DNA from: Nevskiales bacterium
Lineage (GTDB): Bacteria; Pseudomonadota; Gammaproteobacteria; Steroidobacterales; GCA-2729495
Assembly: GCA_011526045.1 (NCBI GenBank)
Contig: WYBE01000074.1
Location: 1-49,038 of the forward strand
DNA: 49,038 nt
Direction: 5' to 3'
Made by a program: the position numbers and the translations under genes. The notes below the pieces were generated by a model, which worked only from the letters and a program-made list of their open reading frames with translations, did no database searches and was not told the DNA's origin. Positions 19,452-28,897 of the stretch are shown in pieces. The stretch's first letter is position 1. Each line of letters starts with the position of its first letter.

Positions 19452-19778
19452 GGTCGCGACTGACGTCGCTCCTACAGGGTGCTGTCCAGCCACTGCGTTG
19501 AACGACGCGCGGGTCGCGACTGACGTCGCTCCTACAGGGTGCTGTCCAGCCACTGCGTTGAACGAAGCGCCGTAGGAGCGGCGCGAGCCGCGACGGTTTC
19601 GACCGCCGCGCTGTCCAACCGCTGCGTTGAACGACGCGCGGGTCGCGACTGACGTCGCTCCTACAGGGTGCTGTCCAGCCACTGCGTTGAACGACGCGCG
19701 GGTCGCGACTGACGTCGCTCCTACAGGGTGCTGTTCAGCCACTGCGCTGAACGACGCGCCGTAGGAGCGGCGCAGAAC
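19452..19778. repeat. REP-like extragenic palindrome array (six units)
   Basis: Four near-identical 60-bp units begin GGTCGCGACTGACGTCGCTC at 19452, 19512, 19641 and 19701. A 69-bp variant (19572-19640) and a partial one (19761-19778) carry the palindrome in the opposite orientation as GTAGGAGCGGCGCGAGCCGC. Cores fold as GCGAC-TGAC-GTCGC or GCGGC-GCGA-GCCGC, so the stem is kept while its bases change. A spacer containing CACTGCGTTGAACGACGCGC joins the units. The array fills most of the 409-bp gap between the crotonase and gdhA genes. Confidence 0.9.
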
Positions 19779-19779
19779 C

Positions 19780-21225
<1,446 letters not shown>

Positions 21226-21226
21226 C

Positions 21227-21232
21227 TACAAT
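21227..21232 (+). promoter_or_regulatory. dusB -10 element implying a near-leaderless mRNA
   Basis: TACAAT (5/6 match) in GGGCTACAATCGCC ends only nine bases before the dusB ATG at 21242. Transcription would begin around 21239-21241, leaving at most a few untranslated bases, and no SD is present between -10 and ATG. No clear -35 at 17 bp. Confidence 0.5.
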
Positions 21233-21241
21233 CGCCCTCCC

Positions 21242-22228
21242 ATGCAGATCGGACCCTATCGAATCGACCCGCCGGTGGTCCTCGCCCCGATGGCCGGGGT
21301 CAGTGACCGGCCGTTCCGGGAACTGTGCCGGCGATTCGGCGCGGGGCTCGCCGTCTCGGAGATGACCGGCACGGATCCGCGCCTGTGGGGCACCGCCAAA
21401 TCGCGCCACCGCATGGATTTCGCGCAGGAGAGCGCCCCGGTCAGCGTGCAGATTGCCGGCCACGACCCGCAATTGCTCGCCGCAGCTGCCCGCCACAATG
21501 TCGGGCTCGGGGCGCAGATCATCGACATCAACATGGGCTGCCCCGCAAAAAAGGTGTGCAAGGTTGCCGCCGGTTCCGCCCTCCTGCGCGACGAGGCGCT
21601 GGTCGGGCGCATCCTGGCGGCGGTGGTCGCCGCGGTACCGGTCCCGGTAACGCTGAAGATCCGCACCGGTTACACACGCGAGCAGCGCAACGCACCCGCG
21701 ATCGCGCGCCTCGCCGAGGCGGCGGGCATCGCCGCGCTCACGGTGCATGGCCGCACGCGCGAGGACTTCTTCGCCGGCGCGGCCGAGCACGATACGGTTG
21801 CGGCCGTGAAGGCCGCCGTGCGCATCCCGGTCATCGCCAATGGCGACATCGACTCGCCGGAACGGGCCCGCGAGGTACTCGCGCACACGAACTGCGATGC
21901 GGTGATGATCGGCCGAGCCGCACACGGACGGCCGTGGATTTTCCGCGCGATTACCCAGTTCCTTGCCACGGGCAGCGCGGCGGCTCCCCCGCAGCCGGAG
22001 GAAGTGCGCGACATCGTGCTCGGCCATCTCGACGCCCTGTACGGCTTCTACGGCGAGCACATGGGCCTGCGTATCGCACGCAAGCACCTCGGCTGGTACG
22101 CCGCGGGCCACCCGGGTGAACGGGAGTTCCGGGCGGCTGCCAACCAGGCCGGCATACCCGCCGTGCAACGGCGGCTGGCACAGGAGTTTTTCACCCGACC
22201 CGCCGAGCGGCCGCGCGCCGCCGCCTGA
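21242..22228 (+). CDS. dusB: tRNA-dihydrouridine synthase B
   Basis: A 328-aa FMN enzyme that reduces a uridine in the tRNA D-loop. VVLAPMAGVSDRPFREL opens the TIM barrel, IIDINMGCPAKKVCKVAAGS holds the catalytic cysteine, and LTVHGRTREDFFAG, VIANGDIDSPE and AVMIGRAAHGRPWIF are FMN-binding motifs. The GCPAKKV form and IARKHLGWYA in the helical C-terminal domain indicate DusB. The common downstream partner fis is absent; a secreted esterase follows after 16 bp instead. Confidence 0.95.
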   Translation: MQIGPYRIDPPVVLAPMAGVSDRPFRELCRRFGAGLAVSEMTGTDPRLWGTAKSRHRMDFAQESAPVSVQIAGHDPQLLAAAARHNVGLGAQIIDINMGCPAKKVCKVAAGSALLRDEALVGRILAAVVAAVPVPVTLKIRTGYTREQRNAPAIARLAEAAGIAALTVHGRTREDFFAGAAEHDTVAAVKAAVRIPVIANGDIDSPERAREVLAHTNCDAVMIGRAAHGRPWIFRAITQFLATGSAAAPPQPEEVRDIVLGHLDALYGFYGEHMGLRIARKHLGWYAAGHPGEREFRAAANQAGIPAVQRRLAQEFFTRPAERPRAAA

Positions 22229-22244
22229 TCGCAAGGAGCCCGCC

Positions 22245-23294
22245 ATGAATCTCGGAAAGCATCACGCCGCGTGGGGCACCGTGGTGCCCGCCGTGGCACT
22301 CCTGTGTGCCGTCACCGCGTACGCGCAGGCGCCAGCCCCGGCGACTCCACCGCCCCCGGCGGCGATCAGCCCCGAGGCGCAATCCTTCTATCGCAACCTC
22401 CGGCCGCGGCCGCCCGGGCAAACGGACTACCAGGACCCGCAGGCCATGCAGCGCATGCGCAACGGTCTGGCGCAGATGTTCCTCGCGAACGCCCGCAAGA
22501 TCTCCACCGATTACCAGCTCGAGGAAGTCGATGCGGGCGGGACCAGGGCGTACTGGATACGCACCGGTACGCCGCGGCACGCCGACAAGGCCATCCTGTA
22601 CCTGCACGGCGGCGGTTACATCATCGGCTCGGCCACCAGCAATCTCGGCGTGCCCCTGCGCATCGGTCCGGCCGCCGGCGTGCCGGTCCTGTCGGTGGAT
22701 TACCGGCTGGCGCCCGAGCAGCCCTACCCCGCCGCGCTCGACGACTGCCTGGCCGCCTACCGCTGGCTCCTGAAGCACGGCATGAAGGGTCGGGACATCG
22801 CTTTCATGGGCGACTCGGCCGGCGGTGGCCTCGCCGTCGCCTGCGCGCTCGGCGCGCGGCGCGACGGGTTGCCCATGCCGGCCGCAGTCGCGGCGCTCTC
22901 ACCGCTCACCGATCTCACCCCGACCAGCGACACGCGCCATACGCTCGCGCCCTACGATCCGCTGGTGGTCGGCGACCCCACTGCGCGGTTTGCGCTGTAC
23001 GCCGGCGGGCACGACGTGCGTAATCCCCTGATCTCGCCCGTGTACGGCGATCTGACGGGCTTTCCGCCGCTGCTGATCCAGGTGGGCACGCGCGAGGTGC
23101 TGCTCAGCGACTCCGTCCGCCTCGCGCGCCGCGCGCGCGAAGCCGGCGTGGACGTGACGCTCGACGTCTGGGAAGGCATGTGGCATGTCTGGCAGGATCA
23201 CGCCACCGCGCCGGAAGCGAAGGCCGCGTCGCGGGACATCGCCCATTTTCTCGAGGCGCAACTGCTGCGCAGCGATCACCCCGCCAGCCGATGA
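22245..23294 (+). CDS. Secreted alpha/beta hydrolase, hormone-sensitive-lipase-like esterase
   Basis: A 349-aa enzyme. A signal peptide (VVPAVALLCAVTAYAQA) precedes an Ala/Pro-rich linker and the hydrolase domain. The oxyanion motif HGGGY (121-125) and nucleophile elbow GDSAGG (S191) define the HSL/bacterial family IV esterases. The acid is probably in LLSDSVRLA and the histidine in GMWHVWQDH. The product should hydrolyse short acyl esters in the periplasm or outside. An AAGGAG SD precedes the ATG. Probably co-transcribed with dusB. Confidence 0.9.
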   Translation: MNLGKHHAAWGTVVPAVALLCAVTAYAQAPAPATPPPPAAISPEAQSFYRNLRPRPPGQTDYQDPQAMQRMRNGLAQMFLANARKISTDYQLEEVDAGGTRAYWIRTGTPRHADKAILYLHGGGYIIGSATSNLGVPLRIGPAAGVPVLSVDYRLAPEQPYPAALDDCLAAYRWLLKHGMKGRDIAFMGDSAGGGLAVACALGARRDGLPMPAAVAALSPLTDLTPTSDTRHTLAPYDPLVVGDPTARFALYAGGHDVRNPLISPVYGDLTGFPPLLIQVGTREVLLSDSVRLARRAREAGVDVTLDVWEGMWHVWQDHATAPEAKAASRDIAHFLEAQLLRSDHPASR

Positions 23295-23356
23295 GGGCCG
23301 GCGGCATGGCGCGCTTGCCCGGGCCACCGGCACCGCCGCCTGCGACACACTGAGCC

Positions 23357-25276
23357 ATGGCCCTCTTCCGCCTGAACCAGGTCAGCCTCGCCTTCGGTGA
23401 CCAGCCCGTCTTCCGCGATGCCGACTTCAGCATCGAGGCAGGCGAACGCGTGTGCCTGATCGGGCGCAATGGAGCGGGCAAGACCACGCTCCTGCGGCTC
23501 ATCACCGCCGAGCAAAGCCCCGACTCGGGCGAGGTGGTGCTGCGCAGGGACATGGTCGTCGCCCAGCTCCAGCAGGAGCTGCCGACGGACACCGGCCGGA
23601 CGGTGCGCGAGATCGTGCGCAGCGGACTGGCGCCACTGCAGGCGCTGGTCGAACGCTTCGAGGAGCTTTCGCCACGCGCCCGCAACGCCCAGGATGCCGC
23701 CGAGCTGCAGGCGCTGCAGGCGCGGATCGATCTCGCCGACGGCTGGAACCTCGAGCAGCGGGTCGAAAGCATCATGAGCGAGCTCGCCCTGCCCGCGGAG
23801 CGCACGCTCGGCGAACTCTCCGGCGGCTGGCGCCGGCGCGTGGAGCTCGCCCGCGCCATCGTCGCGCGGCCTGACCTGCTGCTTCTCGACGAGCCCACCA
23901 ATCACCTCGACATCGTGGCCATCGAATGGCTGGAGACGATGGTGCAGCGGTTCACCGGGGCGGTGCTCTTCATCAGCCACGACCGCGCCTTCCTCGACCG
24001 GATCGCCACGCGCATCGTCGAGATCGACCGCGGCCGGCTGCTGAGCTTTCCCGGCGACTACCTCGCCTTCCTCGAGCGGCGCGAACAGCTCCTCGACGAG
24101 GAAAAGGCGCAGAACGCACTCTTCGACAAGAAGCTCGCGGATGAAGAAGACTGGATCCGCCAGGGCATCAAGGCGCGGCGCACCCGCAACGAGGGCCGCG
24201 TGCGTGCGTTGCTGAGGATGCGCGAGCAGCGTGCGGCCCGCATCGCGCAGACGCAGAAGGCCCGCATTTCGATCGAGGCGGCCCAGCCCTCGGGCCGCAA
24301 GGTGATCGAGGCGCGACACATCACCCACGGCTTCGGCGGGCGCGCGTTGTTTCGCGATCTCACGATACGGATCGCGCGCGGCGAGCGTATCGGGCTCATC
24401 GGCAACAACGGCGTCGGCAAGACCACGCTGCTACGCATCCTGCTCGGCGAGATCACGCCCCAGGCCGGCACCGTGAAGCTCGGCGCCGGCATCGAGACCG
24501 GTTACTTCGGACAACTGCGCGAGACGCTCGATCCGGAGAAAACCGTTGCACAGGTCATCGGCGACGGCCAGGACTACGTGCGCCTGAACGGCCGGCCCGT
24601 GCACGTCATCGGCTACCTGCGGGGATTCCTCTTCAGCGCGCGCCGCGCGATGACCCCGGTGAAGGCGCTGTCGGGCGGCGAGCGCAACCGCGTGATCCTC
24701 GCCCGGCTGTTCACGCGGCCGACCAACCTGCTGGTGCTCGACGAGCCGACCAACGATCTCGACGTCGAGACGCTGGAGGTGCTCGAGGAGCAACTCACGA
24801 GCTACGACGGCACACTCATCGTCGTCAGTCACGACCGCATGTTCATGGACAACGTGGTCACCAGCACGCTCGCCTTCGAGACCGGCGGCGTCGTGCGTCG
24901 TTATCCGGGCGGCTACTCCGACTGGATGCGCCAGGGCGGCGAGCTCGCGGTGGCCGGCGACCCGACGCGGCAGCAGGCCGATCTGCCCGCAGGCAAGTCA
25001 CCCCGTCGGGTGAAACCGGCAACAGTGCGCGCACGCCTCTCCTTCAGGGAACAGCGCGAACTCGACGGGCTGCCCGCGCAGATCGAGGCGCTGGAGCGCG
25101 AGATCACCACCGTGGAAACGCAGATCGCGGCACCGGGGTTCTACGGCCAGCCGTGGGAGGCGACCGCGCCCGTGCTGGCCCTGCTCGAAGCGAAACAGCA
25201 CGAGCACGAGCGGGCCACGGCCCGCTGGGTGGAACTCGAGGACCTCAAGCAGCGGCTGGCGGCGTCCGACGCCTGA
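23357..25276 (+). CDS. uup: ABC-F family ATPase Uup
   Basis: A 639-aa soluble protein with two ABC domains and no membrane segments. Walker A motifs are GRNGAGKTT (36-44) and GNNGVGKTT (~349-357). Signatures are LSGGWRRR and LSGGERNR, Walker B LLLDEPTNH and LVLDEPTND. The linker with KKLADEEDWIRQGIKARRTRNEGRV and the C-terminal coiled coil (REQRELDGLPAQIEALEREI) are features of Uup, which binds ribosomes and branched DNA and limits precise transposon excision in E. coli. Starts 62 bp after the esterase. Confidence 0.93.
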   Translation: MALFRLNQVSLAFGDQPVFRDADFSIEAGERVCLIGRNGAGKTTLLRLITAEQSPDSGEVVLRRDMVVAQLQQELPTDTGRTVREIVRSGLAPLQALVERFEELSPRARNAQDAAELQALQARIDLADGWNLEQRVESIMSELALPAERTLGELSGGWRRRVELARAIVARPDLLLLDEPTNHLDIVAIEWLETMVQRFTGAVLFISHDRAFLDRIATRIVEIDRGRLLSFPGDYLAFLERREQLLDEEKAQNALFDKKLADEEDWIRQGIKARRTRNEGRVRALLRMREQRAARIAQTQKARISIEAAQPSGRKVIEARHITHGFGGRALFRDLTIRIARGERIGLIGNNGVGKTTLLRILLGEITPQAGTVKLGAGIETGYFGQLRETLDPEKTVAQVIGDGQDYVRLNGRPVHVIGYLRGFLFSARRAMTPVKALSGGERNRVILARLFTRPTNLLVLDEPTNDLDVETLEVLEEQLTSYDGTLIVVSHDRMFMDNVVTSTLAFETGGVVRRYPGGYSDWMRQGGELAVAGDPTRQQADLPAGKSPRRVKPATVRARLSFREQRELDGLPAQIEALEREITTVETQIAAPGFYGQPWEATAPVLALLEAKQHEHERATARWVELEDLKQRLAASDA

Positions 25277-25352
25277 CCGGAGCGGAACCGGCCGGGCAGG
25301 CGCGCAGCGCGCGCATTATCATGGGCGCTTTCGCCTACCCGGAGATTGCCTC

Positions 25353-25874
25353 ATGAAAATATCCATGCACGCCATGTCGGTGGAGCTCTTCGTGCCCATG
25401 CTCGGCAATCTCGCCGCGATCCTCGACAAGGCCGTCGCCTCGGCCGCGGCGCGCAAGTTCGACAGCGGCGTGATCGCCGGCAGTCGCCTCGCGCCCGACA
25501 TGCTGCCGTTCACGCGGCAGATCCAGCTCGCCTGCGATTTCGCCAAGAACTCCACGGCGCGCCTGGCCGCCCAGGACCCGCCGAGGTTCGCCGACGAGGA
25601 GACGACGCTCGCCGAGCTGAAAGCGCGCATCGAGAAGACGATTGCGTACCTGAAGACGGTCTCCGCCGGCGCGCTCGAAGGCAGCGAAGACCGCCAGATC
25701 GTCGTCCCCTTGCACGACCGCAAGCTCGAGATGCGCGGCCTGCCGTTTCTGCAGCGCTGGGTGCTGCCGAACTTCTACTTCCACGTCGTCACCGCCTACG
25801 CCCTCCTGCGCCACAACGGCGTGGACGTCGGCAAGATGGACTACCTCGGGCGCGACAGCGTGCCGCCGGCCTGA
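25353..25874 (+). CDS. DUF1993 domain-containing protein
   Basis: A 173-aa protein, one full DUF1993 domain. It begins MKISMHAMSVELFVPMLGNL and contains LAPDMLPFTRQIQLACDFAKNSTARL, FADEETTLAELKARIEKTI and a conserved WVLPNFYFHVVTAYALLRHNG near the end. DUF1993 belongs to the DinB/YfiT-like four-helix-bundle superfamily, whose members can bind metals; the function here is unknown. The stop is fused back to back with that of the convergent DoxX gene inside TGATCA, so the two genes have no intergenic DNA. Confidence 0.85.
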   Translation: MKISMHAMSVELFVPMLGNLAAILDKAVASAAARKFDSGVIAGSRLAPDMLPFTRQIQLACDFAKNSTARLAAQDPPRFADEETTLAELKARIEKTIAYLKTVSAGALEGSEDRQIVVPLHDRKLEMRGLPFLQRWVLPNFYFHVVTAYALLRHNGVDVGKMDYLGRDSVPPA

Positions 25875-26255
25875 TCAACGGTCGTTGAGCGCGTACCGCC
25901 CCGGGCCGAGCATCGCCACGGCAATCGCGGTGAACAGGAAGAAGCCCTGCAGCTCGAGCGCCCAGCCGCCCATCGGACCGAGTGAGAACAGGTCGGATGA
26001 ATGCACCAAACCGATCGCGAAGAGCATGTTGACGGCGATCAGCACCGCACCGATGCGTGCGAACAGGCCGGCAATGACCATGAGCGGAGCGATGACCTCG
26101 CCGATGTACACGCCGTAGGCGACCCAGGCCGGCAACCCGGCTGCGCCCACCATGCCGATGATTGGGCCGATGCCGCTCGCCAGTTTCGCGACTCCGTGCA
26201 ACAGGATGAGCACGCCGAGAACCACCCGCAGCAATAGCAGGCCACTGTCGGTCAT
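25875..26255 (-). CDS. DoxX-family membrane protein
   Basis: A 126-aa protein with four membrane helices. LLLLRVVLGVLILLHGVAKL opens the DoxX domain, followed by GLPAWVAYGVYIGEVIAPLMVI, LIAVNMLFAIGLVHSSDLF and ELQGFFLFTAIAVAMLGPGRYAL. Family members are membrane partners of redox or stress proteins; the role here is undetermined. The ATG at 26255 shares one base with the stop of the upstream rlmN-like gene (TGATG) and has GGGGAG upstream, so the two are translationally coupled. Confidence 0.85.
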   Translation of the reverse strand: MTDSGLLLLRVVLGVLILLHGVAKLASGIGPIIGMVGAAGLPAWVAYGVYIGEVIAPLMVIAGLFARIGAVLIAVNMLFAIGLVHSSDLFSLGPMGGWALELQGFFLFTAIAVAMLGPGRYALNDR

Positions 26256-27337
26256 CACGCTTCTCCCCTCGCCTGGTGACCCGCACCAAGGTAGCGCAGG
26301 TCCGCGGCCTTGGGAATGTCCGCCGGTCGCCGGCCGCTGCCCGCCGCGCGCGAGCGCAACTGCCCGCAGCCCCCATCCACGTCCTGCCCGGCGGAGCGGC
26401 GTAGTTTCGCGAGCACCCCGCGCCGGTGCAGAAACCGCGCCATCGCCGCGGCCCGCTCCCCGGATGGGCGCGCGAACGACGCTCCCTCGATGGTGTTGTA
26501 CGGAATGAAGTTCATCACCGCGTACTTGCCGGCGAGCAGTCGCGCAATCGCTTCGAGTTCGTCATCGCCGTCATTCACGCCGGCAAGCAGTGTCCACTGG
26601 TACTGGATCGGATAGCCGGTGCGGCGCGCGTAGTCCTCGGCGCGCATGACGAGATCTGCCGGATCCATGCGCGGCGCGCGGGGCAGCAGGCGGGCACGCA
26701 GCTCCGGTTTCGTCGTGTGCAGCGAGAGCGCCAGCGCAGGCTTCACCGGGCCTGCCGGCAGGCGCTCGAACAGGCGCGGATCCCCCACCGTGGAGAACAC
26801 GAGGTTCTTGTGGCCGAGCCCGCCCTCGGTGCCGAGCAGGGCGATCGCCGCGAGCACGTTGTCGAGGTTGTGCGCCGGCTCGCCCATGCCCATGAACACG
26901 ACGCGACGCACCGCCCGACGCTCCCGCGCCAGCGCGACCTGCGCGACGATCTCGGCGCTGCCGAGATGCCGGCGCAGGCCCTCGCGCCCGGTCATGCAGA
27001 ACAGGCAGCCGACCGCGCAGCCGACCTGGCTCGACACGCACACGCCGTCCTGCGGCAGCAGCACGCTTTCAATGGTCTGCCCGTCGCCAAGCCGCAGCAG
27101 CCACCGCGCCGAGCCGTCCGCGGCCGGATGCTCGGATTGCAGGCCCGCGAGCCCAGCCAGCGCTTGCGAAATGGCTGGCAGCGCCGCCTGCATGCGCGCG
27201 GGGAACTGCGCTTCGCCGCGCCGGGCCAGCGCATCGAGCGGCAGGCCGCGCGACCAGGCCCGCAGCGCCAGCGTCTCGTGCAGCGGTCGGGCGCCGGCTG
27301 CACGCAATGACCCGCGCACCTCGTCGAGTTGCATCAT
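26255..27337 (-). CDS. RlmN/Cfr-family radical SAM RNA methyltransferase
   Basis: A 360-aa radical SAM enzyme. The iron-sulfur motif is CAVGCLFC in VSSQVGCAVGCLFCMTG. VVFMGMGEPAHNLDNVLAAI binds SAM, ALALSLHTTKPELRARLLP is the family segment, and the methyl-carrying cysteine lies in DGGCGQL near residue 325. RlmN methylates A2503 of 23S rRNA and A37 of some tRNAs. The core is complete, but several normally conserved positions differ from E. coli RlmN (FSTVGDP in place of LSTSGVV). It is co-directional with DoxX rather than with the pilF/ispG neighbours usual for rlmN, so it may be a second, specialised paralogue. Confidence 0.82.
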   Translation of the reverse strand: MMQLDEVRGSLRAAGARPLHETLALRAWSRGLPLDALARRGEAQFPARMQAALPAISQALAGLAGLQSEHPAADGSARWLLRLGDGQTIESVLLPQDGVCVSSQVGCAVGCLFCMTGREGLRRHLGSAEIVAQVALARERRAVRRVVFMGMGEPAHNLDNVLAAIALLGTEGGLGHKNLVFSTVGDPRLFERLPAGPVKPALALSLHTTKPELRARLLPRAPRMDPADLVMRAEDYARRTGYPIQYQWTLLAGVNDGDDELEAIARLLAGKYAVMNFIPYNTIEGASFARPSGERAAAMARFLHRRGVLAKLRRSAGQDVDGGCGQLRSRAAGSGRRPADIPKAADLRYLGAGHQARGEA

Positions 27338-27346
27338 GCGGTCATT

Positions 27347-28801
27347 CTAATGGGTGCCCGCCGCCGTCAACGCCGCGTCCACTGCTTCGCGCCAGCGTCG
27401 ATAACGTCCCGCCAGGCCCGGATTGGCCCGCGGCTGGAAGTGGTCGCCCGGCGCCTCGTCCCAGTTCCGCGGTGCGCCAGCCAGCAGGAACGCCAGCCCG
27501 CGCGCCGTGGCCTCGGATTCGCGGCTGCGCCAGGCCGGCAGGCCGGCGAGATCGGCGAGGCGCTGGCAGAAGTCATCGGTCGAGGTAATGCCGCCAGCAA
27601 GCACCAGGCGGCCCGGCCGCGGGCCGTGGGGCGCGAGTTCCTCGATATTGACGGCGATGAGAAACACGATGCTCTCGAGTACCGCGAGCGCCTGCGCGGC
27701 GCGGCTGCCCCCGCCCATGAACCGCGGCTCCAGTGCGCCCGTCCAGAACGGGGAGCCCAGGCCGGAGACGGCGTTCAGGAACAGCGGCGGTTCGCCGACG
27801 TCGGGAGCTGTCGCGTCGGCAAGCAGCGTCGTCACCGCCACGCCGACGCGCGCGGCAAACCAGTCGAGCGCGCTGCCGGCACCGTTCACCGTACCCTCGA
27901 GCATGTAATCGACGCCGGAAGCGTCGGACCACACCACGCTCGCCAGCAAGCGCGGCGCCTCGGGCAGGTGGTCGCGGATTGCGCGCTGCACGAATGCGCC
28001 GGTACCCGCGTTGACGTACAGCGTCGTCGTCGCGAGCGGCCCGAAGGCGAACGGCACGGCCGACTGGTCGCCGGTCGCCACGGTCAGCGGCACGGGGCCG
28101 GCCGGGGTATCGAGCTCGCCGAACGCATAGCGGCTCGTCACGCTGTGCGGCAGGCACGCCCGGGGAATCCCGAACAGCGCGAGCAGCTCATCCGACCAGT
28201 CGCGACTGCGGGGATCCCAGAGTTGCGTGCGCGAGGCATTCGCCGGATCGACGACCAGCGGGCGACCCACGAGCAGCCGGTGCAGGATGAACGCGGCGAG
28301 CGGTCCCATCGCCAGCGTGCCGGCCGCGGCCGCGGCCTGCACCGCAGGCAGGTGCTCGAGACACCAGCGCATCTTGCTCGCCCCGTAGTGCGGCGTGAGC
28401 GCGAGCCCCGTGCGTTCGCGAATCCACTCGCGCCGCGGCGCGAGGCGCTCGAGCCAGGCAGCGTGGCGCCGGTCCTGCCAGGAGATGACCGGCGAAAGCG
28501 CCGTGCCATCGCGACGATCCCAGCACACCATGCTCGAACGCTGGCTGGCGAGCCCGGCTGCCGTGATCCGCAGGCCGGCACGCGCCGCACGCACGCAGAC
28601 CGCGTCGATCGCATCGCGCAGCGAGGCGATCAGCTCCTCGGGCTCATGCTCGACGCGATCGGCGCCTTCGCGCCGGGTCGCCACCGGCGCGAACGCCTCG
28701 TCCACACGGTTGCCCGTCGCATCGAAGAGGATCGCCCGGCTCGCGTGCCCTCCCTGGTCGATCGCGAGCCAGGTTTCCAAGGCGGCTACTGCTCGTGGCA
28801 C
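27347..28801 (-). CDS. FGGY-family carbohydrate kinase, glycerol-kinase-like but with an altered site
   Basis: About 484 aa from a GTG at 28801; a TTG at 28780 is the alternative, and neither has a good SD. The ATPase domain begins TWLAIDQGGHASRAILFD, where the usual GTTS/TSxR loop is changed to GGHASR. VISWQDRR matches the GlpK substrate tryptophan segment, GDQSA the catalytic aspartate and YVNAGTGAF the phosphate-binding loop. However, the GlpK QRE motif (R83, E84) reads QRS here (R88, S89). Since E84 holds glycerol hydroxyls, glycerol is unlikely to be the substrate. No transporter, dehydrogenase or aldolase lies next to it. Confidence 0.8.
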   Translation of the reverse strand: MPRAVAALETWLAIDQGGHASRAILFDATGNRVDEAFAPVATRREGADRVEHEPEELIASLRDAIDAVCVRAARAGLRITAAGLASQRSSMVCWDRRDGTALSPVISWQDRRHAAWLERLAPRREWIRERTGLALTPHYGASKMRWCLEHLPAVQAAAAAGTLAMGPLAAFILHRLLVGRPLVVDPANASRTQLWDPRSRDWSDELLALFGIPRACLPHSVTSRYAFGELDTPAGPVPLTVATGDQSAVPFAFGPLATTTLYVNAGTGAFVQRAIRDHLPEAPRLLASVVWSDASGVDYMLEGTVNGAGSALDWFAARVGVAVTTLLADATAPDVGEPPLFLNAVSGLGSPFWTGALEPRFMGGGSRAAQALAVLESIVFLIAVNIEELAPHGPRPGRLVLAGGITSTDDFCQRLADLAGLPAWRSRESEATARGLAFLLAGAPRNWDEAPGDHFQPRANPGLAGRYRRWREAVDAALTAAGTH

Positions 28802-28897
28802 GCGAGGGCCACGAGCCTGCCCGGCACACCCAGGCGATCTTGCCGGTTGATGCCCCTGCTGACGCTCACGCACGCGCCGCTCCCGAACGACACCGGA

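Noticed and set aside
19389..19742. Open frame encoding a protein with four copies of HPVGATSVATRASFNAV
   Set aside because: It is an artefact of the REP array: the 60-bp unit is a multiple of three, so it stays open and repeats a 20-aa peptide. No SD, and the frame is broken by the 69-bp variant unit into unrelated sequence.
19452..19778. CRISPR-like appearance of regularly spaced repeats
   Set aside because: The repeat is palindromic and the spacers between cores are themselves nearly identical (GTGCTGTCCAGCCACTGCG...), with no unique spacers and no cas genes nearby.
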